64,000 nt of DNA from Candidatus Thorarchaeota archaeon. GTDB lineage: Archaea; Asgardarchaeota; Thorarchaeia; Thorarchaeales; Thorarchaeaceae. Below are positions 8,032-16,223 of the stretch, one piece after another. The stretch covers positions 1 to 64,000 of the forward strand of contig SHMX01000008.1 in the NCBI GenBank assembly GCA_008080745.1, read 5' to 3'. The notes beneath the pieces were generated by a model, which did not search any database, was not told the DNA's origin, and was given only the letters and a program-made list of their open reading frames with translations. Position 1 is the first letter of the stretch. Every line of letters begins with the position of its first letter. Made by a program: the position numbers and the translations under genes.

Positions 8032-8901
8032 TTACAAATCAGTAATTCGGTCATATGTTTCTGGTCTGCGGTCTCTGAAGAATGGCCAATAATTCCTAAC
8101 TTCTCTACACAGATCCAAATCAATATCAGCTATGATAATTTCATCTTTATCGCGAGACCCCTGAGCCAAGATGTTTCCTTTTGGATCAACCACATAAGAA
8201 CTACCATAGAATGTGCCAAAACCCCATGGCTCATCTCCGACCCGATTGTTCGCTGCAACAAAATATCCATTTGCTACTGCATGAGCGGATTGTTCAAGAG
8301 TCCAGAGATGATCAGAGTGCCCAGAAGTAGTAGCTGACGGATTGAAGACTATCTCGGCACCTTTGAGACCCAAAATTCTTGCTCCTTCTGGAAAGTGTCT
8401 GTCATAACAGGTGTAGACTGCAACTTTGCCATATTTTGTCTGGAATACAGGATATCCAATATTACTAGGTCTAAAGTAGAATTTTTCCCAGTAGCCTTTT
8501 GGTTGGTGTGGAATGTGATTCTTACGGTACTTTCCAAGCAGCTTCCCAGCTTCATCGATTACGACTGTTGTATTATATAGAAAACCCGGTTGCTCTTCTT
8601 CATACATTGGAACAATAAGAATAATCCCATACTTTTTGGCAAGCTTACTCATTCTCTCAGTAAGAGACCCAGGGATTGCTTCTGCATAATCATACCATCT
8701 GGTATCCTGCTCAGCACAAAAATAAGGACCAAAAAACAATTCCTGAAATCCAAGAATATTCACTTTCTCATTTGCTGCTTCAGCAGTAAGCTTTTCATGT
8801 TTTCTAATCATCTTCTCAATGCCTTCATCTATAGCATCCTTAGAAGATACATCACCTTCCCAGCTAGCCTGGGTTACTCCAACACGGACAGGTCTCATCA
8901 T
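8032..8901 (-). CDS. Carbon-nitrogen hydrolase, N-carbamoylputrescine amidase-like
   Basis: This protein of about 289 residues belongs to the nitrilase superfamily. The catalytic Glu-Lys-Cys triad is visible: Glu in LGFQELFFG, Lys in KYRKNHIP and Cys in VYTCYDRHFPEG. The overall pattern (GPYFCAEQD near the first motif; WGFGTFYGSSYVVDP late) is closest to N-carbamoylputrescine amidases and beta-ureidopropionases, which remove a carbamoyl group as CO2 and ammonia. It is divergent from a transcarbamylase whose product could be a carbamoylated amine, so the two may act on related compounds (inference). GAGGT lies 5 bases before the ATG chosen. A TTG one codon upstream is the alternative. Confidence 0.85.
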   Translation of the reverse strand: MMRPVRVGVTQASWEGDVSSKDAIDEGIEKMIRKHEKLTAEAANEKVNILGFQELFFGPYFCAEQDTRWYDYAEAIPGSLTERMSKLAKKYGIILIVPMYEEEQPGFLYNTTVVIDEAGKLLGKYRKNHIPHQPKGYWEKFYFRPSNIGYPVFQTKYGKVAVYTCYDRHFPEGARILGLKGAEIVFNPSATTSGHSDHLWTLEQSAHAVANGYFVAANNRVGDEPWGFGTFYGSSYVVDPKGNILAQGSRDKDEIIIADIDLDLCREVRNYWPFFRDRRPETYDRITDL

Positions 8902-9030
8902 CAATTACCTCTGCAAGTAGATAGGCGTGATAATTCTCTCTGTTATAGTTTTGCAAATCGTCTAAAACCCAAAATAAGAAACTTGTACACAAGTGAAAAG
9001 ACTATAGCGGGGTGTTACGCATTCAATATT

Positions 9031-10065
9031 ATGACACTCTATGGAAGAGACCTATTATGCACACAGGACTGGACTGTGGAAGAGCTAGAAAAAACGCTTA
9101 GGCTTGCCAATGAATTCAAGGATACTCGTTATGACCATCCTTTGAATAACTGTCTTGACCGCAGGACTTTCTTTATGTTCTTTTATAATCCCAGTGTTCG
9201 CACACGCCAATCATTCGAGTGTGCAGCAACAGAGCTTGGTGGACATGCTCAGTTCTTAGAACCGAAAACCATGCGATTGAAATCGGCTAAGACCGCAGGT
9301 GAAACCGTTGCAGATGCCTCCAATGTAATGAGTCGGTATGCATCAGGCATTGGAATTAGAATTCTTGAAACTGCTATTGAGGAATATGGCCAAGGACATG
9401 AACTTCTTGAAGAATATGCTCATCACGCATCTGTTCCTATCATCAGCATGGCTCATGATAAGTATCATCCCTGTCAAGGATTAGCAGATGTGATGGGAAT
9501 GAGAGCCCACATGAGTGATGATCTCAAAGGCAAAAAACTTGTCCAAGTTTGGGCAAAAGGTGCTCTAGTCCGTTCTTGGTGTTCAGTTCAAGAGAGTATC
9601 TTGATTAATTCGCGTCTTAGTATGGATGTGACTCTGGCATACCCACAGGGATACGACTTAGATCCAGATGTATACAAAATGTGTGAAGAAAATGCTGAAC
9701 AATCCGGTGGTAATTTCGAGATTGTGCATGATCTTGAAGAGGCTTACAAAGATGCAGATGTTGTCTACTCTAGAAACTGGATGACCGCTGGTTTTTATGA
9801 AGATGCTCAGAAACACGGGATAGACGCAGCAAAGCAGAAGGAGATCGAATTAGCATCAAAACATGAGGGATGGATAGCAAATGATGAAATGATGTCTCTT
9901 ACTAATGATGCTCTTTTCACTCATTGCGGGCCTGTGGATAGAGGTGCCGAAGTCACAGACAAAATATGTGATGGCCCCCGGTCTATAGTTTACGACGTTG
10001 CAGAGAATAGACTTCATGTTCAGAAGGCAATCATGGCTCTTACCATGGGGACCCATAACATATAA
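9031..10065 (+). CDS. Knotted-type transcarbamylase (acetylornithine carbamoyltransferase-like)
   Basis: This 344-residue protein belongs to the aspartate/ornithine carbamoyltransferase superfamily. NPSVRTRQSFE is the carbamoyl-phosphate loop, YHPCQGLADV the HPxQ motif and THCGPVDRG the HCxP motif. The C-terminal ENRLHVQKAIMA and the SGG..E..HD..EAY..ADVVY region match N-acetyl- or N-succinylornithine carbamoyltransferases and YgeW more closely than plain ArgF. It transfers a carbamoyl group to an amine; the acceptor is uncertain because HCLP has become HCGP. The ATG at 9031 gives normal family length; longer open frame upstream overlaps the divergent amidase gene and is not used. Confidence 0.85.
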   Translation: MTLYGRDLLCTQDWTVEELEKTLRLANEFKDTRYDHPLNNCLDRRTFFMFFYNPSVRTRQSFECAATELGGHAQFLEPKTMRLKSAKTAGETVADASNVMSRYASGIGIRILETAIEEYGQGHELLEEYAHHASVPIISMAHDKYHPCQGLADVMGMRAHMSDDLKGKKLVQVWAKGALVRSWCSVQESILINSRLSMDVTLAYPQGYDLDPDVYKMCEENAEQSGGNFEIVHDLEEAYKDADVVYSRNWMTAGFYEDAQKHGIDAAKQKEIELASKHEGWIANDEMMSLTNDALFTHCGPVDRGAEVTDKICDGPRSIVYDVAENRLHVQKAIMALTMGTHNI

Positions 10066-10147
10066 CCATTCAACTGGGTGGGTTCATTTTAGGTGCCTGC
10101 CCTGAATAGTTTCAAAAAGGGAACAACATTTTCTATGATGGGACGAA

Positions 10148-11014
10148 TTGACTGAACTTGCCAGACAAACTGTTACATCGGAAACTCTGAATGATTGGAT
10201 ATTAGCGTACAATCTAGGCTCAAAGAGTCGATCCACTTCGGGATCTATTAGTGAGATTGAACTAAGATCCTTAATTGAGGCTGGTGTCGTATCTATTGAT
10301 GAATTTCAGATTGCCTATAATGGAGTGAAACCTGCATCAGCTATACGTCTCCGTTTTGATGAAAACAATACTGCACACCTCAGTGATATATCCGTAAGAT
10401 CAGGGCACCGTAAAGCACTCTATCATCTCTTGGATGCTACTCTTTTACAGTGCCGAAACAATGGCATATCTAGAGTATCAACCTGGACCACTGCGTCTGC
10501 ATCGCATACAAGTGATGTTCTTTCCACTTTCGTATTCGACGTTGAATGGATCAATGTACAACTAAAGAGTAATCTAATCGGTGTTAAAAATCCAGAATCT
10601 AACGTTCTTCCTGATGGTTTCTATCTAGAAGAACACACTAGGATGACTGAGTCAGATATTTCCACCTCTGTTCTTGACAAAGAACTGGACTTACTCTATA
10701 GACAATTCAAAGATCCACTTTTCCTGAAATTTCAAATCTATAATGAATGTATCAAAGATCCTGTTGTCACTGCTTTAGCTCAGAGAGGCATGAATTCAAC
10801 GGGATGGCTTAAATTTAGTCCTCTTACAGATCGAATCAATATTGAAGATTATTCAAATATCGTTTCAATGGTGTTGAGTATTTTTTCCCAAGAACGTGTG
10901 TCAGAAGTCAGAACTGAGATTGACGCAGGATCTCCTTTGAAAAAACTATTACAAATTCTAGGACTACGTCCAATCCTAACTTTGTTTAACATGACTTTTA
11001 CTTTAGCCTACTAA
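10148..11014 (+). CDS. Uncharacterised protein, possibly GNAT-like
   Basis: This 288-residue protein starts at a TTG. The middle section (about residues 55-140: strand-rich SAIRLRF, then HLSDISVRSGHRKALYHLLD, then a strand ending in WTTASA) has the rhythm of a GNAT acetyltransferase fold, but the acetyl-CoA pyrophosphate loop R/QxxGxG/A is not clear. The C-terminal third is helical with no recognisable motif. The call is weak. It follows the transcarbamylase by 82 bases in the same direction and might be co-expressed with it. Confidence 0.5.
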   Translation: MTELARQTVTSETLNDWILAYNLGSKSRSTSGSISEIELRSLIEAGVVSIDEFQIAYNGVKPASAIRLRFDENNTAHLSDISVRSGHRKALYHLLDATLLQCRNNGISRVSTWTTASASHTSDVLSTFVFDVEWINVQLKSNLIGVKNPESNVLPDGFYLEEHTRMTESDISTSVLDKELDLLYRQFKDPLFLKFQIYNECIKDPVVTALAQRGMNSTGWLKFSPLTDRINIEDYSNIVSMVLSIFSQERVSEVRTEIDAGSPLKKLLQILGLRPILTLFNMTFTLAY

Positions 11015-11096
11015 TTTTATGTTTAGAAATTGTGTTTTTTTTAATTGGCGCCAGTAAAGTCAGTGCGGATGAAAGCTAGAAAAGATAGATATACTA

Positions 11097-11280
11097 CTAG
11101 ACAAAATACCTTTCTGTGTCTAAAGCCGGGAGGATGGCACAACGCGCCTTGACTAGTCTTGAGGCCATTGTTAGCAGCGTGTAGATTTATACTACCAGGA
11201 TGTGACCAGGCGTTGCTATGACTTGGTAGCAGGAAAACCCAGGTGGGCGCATGAGCGCTCACCCCCTACCAATCTTATTC
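11097..11280 (+). ncRNA. Candidate structured RNA, copy 1
   Basis: The 260-base gap between two convergent genes is not coding and is rich in pairing. TAGACA/TGTCTA closes an early hairpin. CTACCA (11192-11197) can pair with TGGTAG (11224-11229). GGTGGGCGC/GCGCTCACC (11242-11263) forms a 9-bp stem with one G-T pair, enclosed by GGTAG/CTACC. The end is followed by AATCTTATTCTTT. Three blocks, GGCACAA (11136), TGTGACCAG (11201) and AGCAGGAAA (11228), recur in the same order near 13.8 kb. Strand and ends are inferred. I could not match it to RNase P, SRP RNA or a riboswitch class. Confidence 0.45.
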
Positions 11281-12360
11281 TTTGATCTCCTCATATCTGT
11301 GACATCGAACCCAATGTCTTGACTCTACTTCTCTTTGCTGGGGGACTTCTTCTATGCACCTATCTATTGCAAATTCGCATCGTGGGTGAAAGGGACAACC
11401 AGATGGAACATCAGTGAGGTCTGGTGGATCTCCTGGAATACCTCGTAATCGAGGACGCTTACCACCAGCTTTCATTCGCATCATGGCAATAGTGGGAAAC
11501 GAGCTCATGAGACCCATAGTATAAGGATGACCAGGGTGATGAAACATCTGTATTGCGTCTCCCACTTCCATGAGTTTACCGGCATACATCACTGCAACAC
11601 GATCTGCAATTTCTGCAATCACTCCTGCGTCATGACTGATTAGCATAAGTGATACATCGAAATCGTCACGTATCATTCGGAGAACATTAATGATTTGACG
11701 TTGGATTGTCACATCCAAAGCTGAGGTTGGTTCATCAGCAATCACAAGATATGGTCCAGATATTAACGACATAGCAATGAGTATCCTCTGTGCTTCACCA
11801 CCAGAGAAACTGCCAGGGTCTAAAACAAATCTGAATCCAGAGTCTGCTATTCGAACAAGATTGAGATATTCAAGAACCTGCTTCTTTAATTCGATAAGTC
11901 GGACATCTTCGTCATGAATCTCTACAGGTTCCCCGGTTTGAAACCCCACACTATATTGTGGATTTAACGCATGAGTGAGGCCTTGGGGAATCATGGATAT
12001 CTGCTTCCCCCTTATCTCTACTAGCTTCTCATCATCAAGAGTTGTAAGGTCCATTCCTTTGAAAATGATCTTCCCTCGTACTCCTGGTCGGTCACCTTCT
12101 TCTTGCCCCTTCTCGAATTTCTTTCGAAGACCTGGAATATTTGAAGAACCCGCAGCAAATTTTGCAACTCTATTGAATAACCCCATGATTGCGAGAGCTA
12201 ATGATGATTTTCCACAACCACTCTCACCAAGGATTCCCAGACATTCACCCTCTTTGATATCAAAAGAGACCCCATCTACGGCTTTTACGAATCCTTTCTG
12301 AGAAACATAGTATGCCTTGAGATCTTCAACGGATAGGAGTGTCTTCTCTTCAGTCATCAT
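11275..12360 (-). CDS. Oligopeptide-type ABC transporter ATPase (active-site intact)
   Basis: This protein of about 361 residues is DppD/OppD-like. It has Walker A GESGCGKSS, Q-loop ISMIPQGLTHALNP, signature FSGGEAQR, Walker B LVIADEPTSALD and H-loop LLISHD or equivalent (LMLISHDAG). The C-terminal oligopeptide-transporter extension is present, with PSGCPFHPRCEFAIDRC. About 35 extra residues sit between Walker A and the Q-loop, a feature shared with the paralogue at 15.0-16.2 kb. In the family it powers import of peptides or similar solutes. No permease or binding-protein gene is seen in this window, so partners must lie elsewhere. The start is at the ATG pair near 12357-12360; a GTG lies two codons upstream. 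Confidence 0.9.
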   Translation of the reverse strand: MMTEEKTLLSVEDLKAYYVSQKGFVKAVDGVSFDIKEGECLGILGESGCGKSSLALAIMGLFNRVAKFAAGSSNIPGLRKKFEKGQEEGDRPGVRGKIIFKGMDLTTLDDEKLVEIRGKQISMIPQGLTHALNPQYSVGFQTGEPVEIHDEDVRLIELKKQVLEYLNLVRIADSGFRFVLDPGSFSGGEAQRILIAMSLISGPYLVIADEPTSALDVTIQRQIINVLRMIRDDFDVSLMLISHDAGVIAEIADRVAVMYAGKLMEVGDAIQMFHHPGHPYTMGLMSSFPTIAMMRMKAGGKRPRLRGIPGDPPDLTDVPSGCPFHPRCEFAIDRCIEEVPQQREVESRHWVRCHRYEEIKE

Positions 12361-12468
12361 GCTCACACTCGGAAATTATCCAGTACATATTAAGTAGTAC
12401 CTTTAGCGCCTATGGTCTTCCAACAAACGCTTTTTACATTGATTATATGTCCTAATTAGGTGGTTATT

Positions 12469-13590
12469 ATGTCTGTTCCAAAAGTATACTTCTCTGATCG
12501 AAAAACCTCTGCACACTACAATATGCTCGATAAATTAGAACACGTGTTCCAAGAATTAGGTCTCTCGGAACATATTCAAGAAGGTGATAAGGTCATGATT
12601 AAGACTCACATGGGTCTCTACGGAAATACGAATTACATTCGTCCAGCTTATGTAAGAAAGCTTGTTGAGCTTGTTAAACAGGCTGGTGGATTTCCTTTTG
12701 TAGCAGATACCTGTAGTCTTGGGTATGGCACTTCTCGTCCCTATGGTGGAAGAACTACTGCTCAAGATTATTACACCAGAGCTGAATTAAACGGATTTTC
12801 ACAAGCCACTGTAGGTGCCCCTATAATTTTGGCAGATGGATATTGGGGGTCTGATTTTCTAGATGTGTCTATTTCTGGAGATTTCATAACCTCTGTACCT
12901 GTTCCCTCTGCAGTATTTGACTGCGATAAAGTCATAATTCTCAGTCATTCCAAGTTTCACCATATAGGGATTGCAAGTGCTCTGAAGAACATGGGTGTAG
13001 GATTAGTGGCTAAGAAAGGCAAGACCGCTGTTCATTCTCCAAATGGCCTTGAGATTTATCCAGAGAAGTGCTTAGGCTCTGAGTGTTCTGAGTGTCTATC
13101 TGTCTGTCCTGTCCGTTGTATCACAGTTGCGAACACGGTAACGATAGATATTGATCGATGTATCCAATGTGGTCATTGTTCTGCTATCTGTACAAGTAAT
13201 GTAGAAGCTGGAGCTCTAAAAGTTACATGGGCTGGAGTTAACATGGCTGAAAAAATTGTGGAAAATACATTGGGTGTGATGGAATCCATCGGTCGTGACA
13301 GATTCTATTTTATCAATCTCGCTATGGATATATCCGATATGTGTGATTGTGTCTGTTACGCAGCTCCTCTTCTCATGCATGATTTAGGCATATTTGGGTC
13401 TAGAGATCCGGTTGCAATCGATGCAGCTACTGCTGATGCTATGAAGAAAGCAATGCCAAATAAGGCAAATCCAAATTCAGAACGTATTGCAACTCTTGTC
13501 GACAAATCGTCTGTATTCTTTGAACATAGTGAAAAAATCGGACTTGGTTCTAAGAAATTCGATTTGGTTTTCCTCTCGAGATCTGAATAA
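12469..13590 (+). CDS. DUF362-family protein with two 4Fe-4S clusters
   Basis: This 373-residue protein has a DUF362 domain (MIKTHMGLYGN..YIRP at residues 40-60; VIILSHSKFHHIG near 160). A bacterial-ferredoxin insertion at about 195-245 holds CSECLSVCP and CIQCGHCSAIC, giving two 4Fe-4S clusters. The C-terminal part is DUF362-like again (GSRDPVAIDAA). The family is thought to handle electron transfer, but the reaction is unknown. AGGTGG lies 6 bases before the ATG at 12469, which decides the start over the GTG at 12460. It is divergent from the ABC ATPase at 11275-12360. Confidence 0.85.
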   Translation: MSVPKVYFSDRKTSAHYNMLDKLEHVFQELGLSEHIQEGDKVMIKTHMGLYGNTNYIRPAYVRKLVELVKQAGGFPFVADTCSLGYGTSRPYGGRTTAQDYYTRAELNGFSQATVGAPIILADGYWGSDFLDVSISGDFITSVPVPSAVFDCDKVIILSHSKFHHIGIASALKNMGVGLVAKKGKTAVHSPNGLEIYPEKCLGSECSECLSVCPVRCITVANTVTIDIDRCIQCGHCSAICTSNVEAGALKVTWAGVNMAEKIVENTLGVMESIGRDRFYFINLAMDISDMCDCVCYAAPLLMHDLGIFGSRDPVAIDAATADAMKKAMPNKANPNSERIATLVDKSSVFFEHSEKIGLGSKKFDLVFLSRSE

Positions 13591-13599
13591 TTGATAATT

Positions 13600-13960
13600 T
13601 GCATGAGATGATATGCACAGGGGTATGCAACAGCTGATCAAAACGTGGATAAGCTTGGACATATATCAATTGACTCTTTGATATATTGACCTGTATACGG
13701 TAGCACCGGCAGCTCGGCCACCGGGAGTGTGTGCAGATACCATCAGAAGGGAGGGTCATTAGGAATCATGTCTAAGATATAGTATGCCGCCGTGAGTTGC
13801 ACGGAGGCACAAAACGCCTGTGAAGAGGAAGTAAGACATCACCAGTCCTCTGTGACCAGTGATGCAGCCTCAATGAAGCAGGAAACAGACAGCAGATGAG
13901 GACTCCTGTCCACCTTTGTCCAAGTTCTGTGCAACGGTTATTCCGCTCCATTAAGTATTA
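13600..13960 (+). ncRNA. Candidate structured RNA, copy 2
   Basis: The 409-base gap before the next gene is non-coding and folds well by eye. GCACAG (13615)/CTGTGC and TTGGACA/TGTCCAA could join the two ends. ATATATCAA/TTGATATAT, GCC-G-CCGTG/CACGG-A-GGC and CATCAC/GTGATG are local hairpins. AGTCCTC (13843) can pair with GAGGACT (13898). GGCACAA (13806), TGTGACCAG (13851) and AGCAGGAAA (13877) recur from copy 1 in the same order. The 3' part AGATGAGGACTCCTGTCC faintly recalls the 3' P4 strand of RNase P RNA, but no GAGGAAAGTC-like partner is present, so I do not make that call. Ends and strand are approximate. Confidence 0.5.
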
Positions 13961-13999
13961 AGGTGCTTTTGCACCAATATCTTTTTGGAGACCATTTGC

Positions 14000-15052
14000 A
14001 TGCCACCAGTGGAACCGGGACCAATACGTGACTTTATACTAGCATTAGATGCAGGTGCTATCTTCTATAGTATCCTCTATATGTCCATATTACTTCACCG
14101 TTGGTATCGGGATCGACTAAAGAAGGAACAGGACATTCGCTTTACTTGGAGTCTTTTCTTCCTGGGATTATTAGGGAACCTACTCGCCTTCTCGTTTACT
14201 CGCCTAACAGAATTATCTACTTTTGTGGAGATGTTATTGATTCGTGGGGGGTACATTTCGTTAATTTTGGCAGGAACTTCATTCTTTGCTGTTTTGGAAA
14301 GAGTCGCTGATTTTCAGAGCAAGAATCTATTTAGTAAGGTATTTGCAGCTTCGTGTTCACTCGCTCTAATTATCCCATTAGATTATGTTGGTGTCTTAGC
14401 CTTCTTGATGTCCACCATTGCACTAGGTGGGTTTGTTCATTATCTGTATCTATCAATCAAACGGAGTACTGGTCTTGTTCGACGCATTCTTATACGTATC
14501 ATATTCGGAATTATTGTAGGTTTTTTGGCATATCTGATTAGAGTAGAGCCTTTGATACTGCTCATGGGGAATATACTTCATATTCTCTCAGGTATTCTTC
14601 TTGCATTGAGTCTAATTCTTGTTGGAGAGGCTATACTCGACTCACCAGCACTGGATGAGCTTGATTGGCAGCAGCATATACTAGAACTCTATGTGACCCA
14701 TAATAGTGGTTCAATGTTGTATTCTCATTCTTTTACGGAAACAGATGAAACTAGAAGTGCTCTGACGGCTGCTAGTATATCTGGGGCTCAATCATTGTTC
14801 CAAGAGATTACTTCTACTGAATCAGGTTTTGACACACTTTCTCTTGGCGATAAACACCTATTGTTTGCCCATCGTGAGAATTTCACAGCTGTCCTCCTTA
14901 CTCAACGTCCCTATGGTGTCTTACTGGATAAGTTGAATGAATTTGCCGATGATTTTCAACTAGTATATGGTCCTGCTATAGACAACTTTCGAAGCAGAGT
15001 AACTGAGTTCAATTCCGCTTATGATCTTGTAGAGATGGTATTCTTATCATAA
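14000..15052 (+). CDS. Seven-helix membrane protein with C-terminal roadblock/longin-like domain
   Basis: This 350-residue protein has about seven membrane helices in residues 10-215 (for example FYSILYMSILLHRW, ILHILSGILLALSLILVGEAIL). A soluble domain follows at about 225-350. That domain alternates strands and helices in the pattern of the roadblock/longin-like modules that regulate small GTPases: YVTHNSGSMLYSHSF, then helix SGAQSLFQEIT, then strands LSLGDKHLLFAH and FTAVLLTQ, then a long helix. The domain call is by pattern only. GGAG 10 bases before the ATG at 14000 sets the start over a TTG at 13985. Its 3' end overlaps the convergent ABC ATPase by 6 bases. Confidence 0.65.
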   Translation: MPPVEPGPIRDFILALDAGAIFYSILYMSILLHRWYRDRLKKEQDIRFTWSLFFLGLLGNLLAFSFTRLTELSTFVEMLLIRGGYISLILAGTSFFAVLERVADFQSKNLFSKVFAASCSLALIIPLDYVGVLAFLMSTIALGGFVHYLYLSIKRSTGLVRRILIRIIFGIIVGFLAYLIRVEPLILLMGNILHILSGILLALSLILVGEAILDSPALDELDWQQHILELYVTHNSGSMLYSHSFTETDETRSALTAASISGAQSLFQEITSTESGFDTLSLGDKHLLFAHRENFTAVLLTQRPYGVLLDKLNEFADDFQLVYGPAIDNFRSRVTEFNSAYDLVEMVFLS

Positions 15053-16174
15053 TTCGAACTCGGGTAACACCTCGAATCTATGACATCTAACCCAGTGCTC
15101 TTCTTCAACTTCTCTATATTCTGGTAATTCTTCTCTACATCGATCTATGGCATATTCACATCTTGGATGGAAGGGGCAACCAGATGGCAAATCAACCATG
15201 TCTGGTACTTTCCCTGGAATACCTCTAATTTTCAACCCTTTTTCACGAATTTTTCGGATTAGATGCATTGGAGGATTACTCATGATGAAGGCACGAGTAA
15301 ATGGATGACCTGGCCGTTTCATAATTGTAAGGGTTTTTCCAAATTCCATCATGTATCCCGCAGACATCACTCCTACCTTATCAGTAGTCTGTGCTATTAA
15401 TCCCTGATCATTACTGATTAGTAATAGAGAGATATCGAGTTTATCTCGTACAATTTGAATTGCATCCATTACTCTTTGTTGTACCCCAACATCAACTGCA
15501 GTAGTTGGTTCGTCAGCAATCATCAAAACAGGATTCATAATAAGTGCCATAGCAATGAGAATTCGTTGATCCTCCCCCATACTAAAATCGGAGGGTTTCA
15601 TTTTTCTTCTTATGTCCACATCTGCAATTTCAACAAGATCCAGAACAGTCAATACCCTGCGGATAACCTCACGTTCCCAGAGAATGTTGTCTTCATCATG
15701 GGCCCAGAGTGCCTCGGCTGTCTGTAGGTCTATCTCAGTGTATGGGTTCATGGAACTTCGACTTGCTTGAGGTACATAGGTAATCTCGTTTCCTCTAATC
15801 TTTCTATATTCCTTCTCATCCAATGCCAAGAGGTCTTGCCCCTTAAACCATATGTGACCTTCAACTCCAGGGAGCTCCTCACCAATTTCTTCGGAAGTCA
15901 AACCTTTTTTCATAGCTTTTTCTTTTAATGTCCATAGACGTTTCATCTCTTCATTTCCTCTTGCAGCAACAAACATCTTCGCCTGTTTATTGAATACCCC
16001 CATGATAGCTAGAGCAATAGAGGACTTGCCCGCACCAGACTCACCAAAAATTCCAACTGATTCGCCTTTATTGATTGAAAAGGAAACATCATTAACAGCT
16101 TTCAGAAGGCCTCGTGGAGTTGCATAAAAAGCTTTGAGACCCTCTATCCGGATTATCTCTTCGCCATCTGTCAT
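15047..16174 (-). CDS. Oligopeptide-type ABC ATPase with altered signature and H-loop
   Basis: This 375-residue protein is a paralogue of the ATPase at 11.3-12.4 kb, with the same insertion after Walker A and the same C-terminal PSGCPFHPRCEYAIDRC. Walker A (GESGAGKSS), Q-loop (VPQASRSSMNP) and Walker B (LMIADEPTTAVD) are intact. The signature reads FSMGEDQR instead of SGG-type, and the switch histidine is asparagine (LLLISNDQG). In heterodimeric ABC proteins such changes mark a degenerate ATP site. It probably pairs with the intact paralogue, although the two genes lie 2.7 kb apart (inference). No permease is seen nearby. Confidence 0.88.
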   Translation of the reverse strand: MTDGEEIIRIEGLKAFYATPRGLLKAVNDVSFSINKGESVGIFGESGAGKSSIALAIMGVFNKQAKMFVAARGNEEMKRLWTLKEKAMKKGLTSEEIGEELPGVEGHIWFKGQDLLALDEKEYRKIRGNEITYVPQASRSSMNPYTEIDLQTAEALWAHDEDNILWEREVIRRVLTVLDLVEIADVDIRRKMKPSDFSMGEDQRILIAMALIMNPVLMIADEPTTAVDVGVQQRVMDAIQIVRDKLDISLLLISNDQGLIAQTTDKVGVMSAGYMMEFGKTLTIMKRPGHPFTRAFIMSNPPMHLIRKIREKGLKIRGIPGKVPDMVDLPSGCPFHPRCEYAIDRCREELPEYREVEEEHWVRCHRFEVLPEFEL

Positions 16175-16223
16175 ACTAAATTTATGATATTTATATCAAA
16201 AATACTCTCCGAACGAAGCATTT

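Noticed and set aside
8590-9030. N-terminal extension of the transcarbamylase frame
   Set aside because: It overlaps the divergent amidase gene and has no family similarity; the ATG at 9031 gives the normal length.
10148-11014. Firm acetyltransferase call
   Set aside because: The acetyl-CoA-binding loop is not clear, so it is listed only as possibly GNAT-like.
11041-11280. SRP RNA
   Set aside because: TGTGACCAGG recalls the S-domain, but the GGAA tetraloop followed by AGCAG is not present in the required order, and no Alu-domain motif was found.
13591-13990. RNase P RNA
   Set aside because: The AGATGAGGACTCCTGTCC segment resembles the conserved 3' P4 strand, but there is no GAGGAAAGTC-like 5' strand and the pairing partner AGTCCTC lies only about 50 bases upstream, far too close for that molecule.
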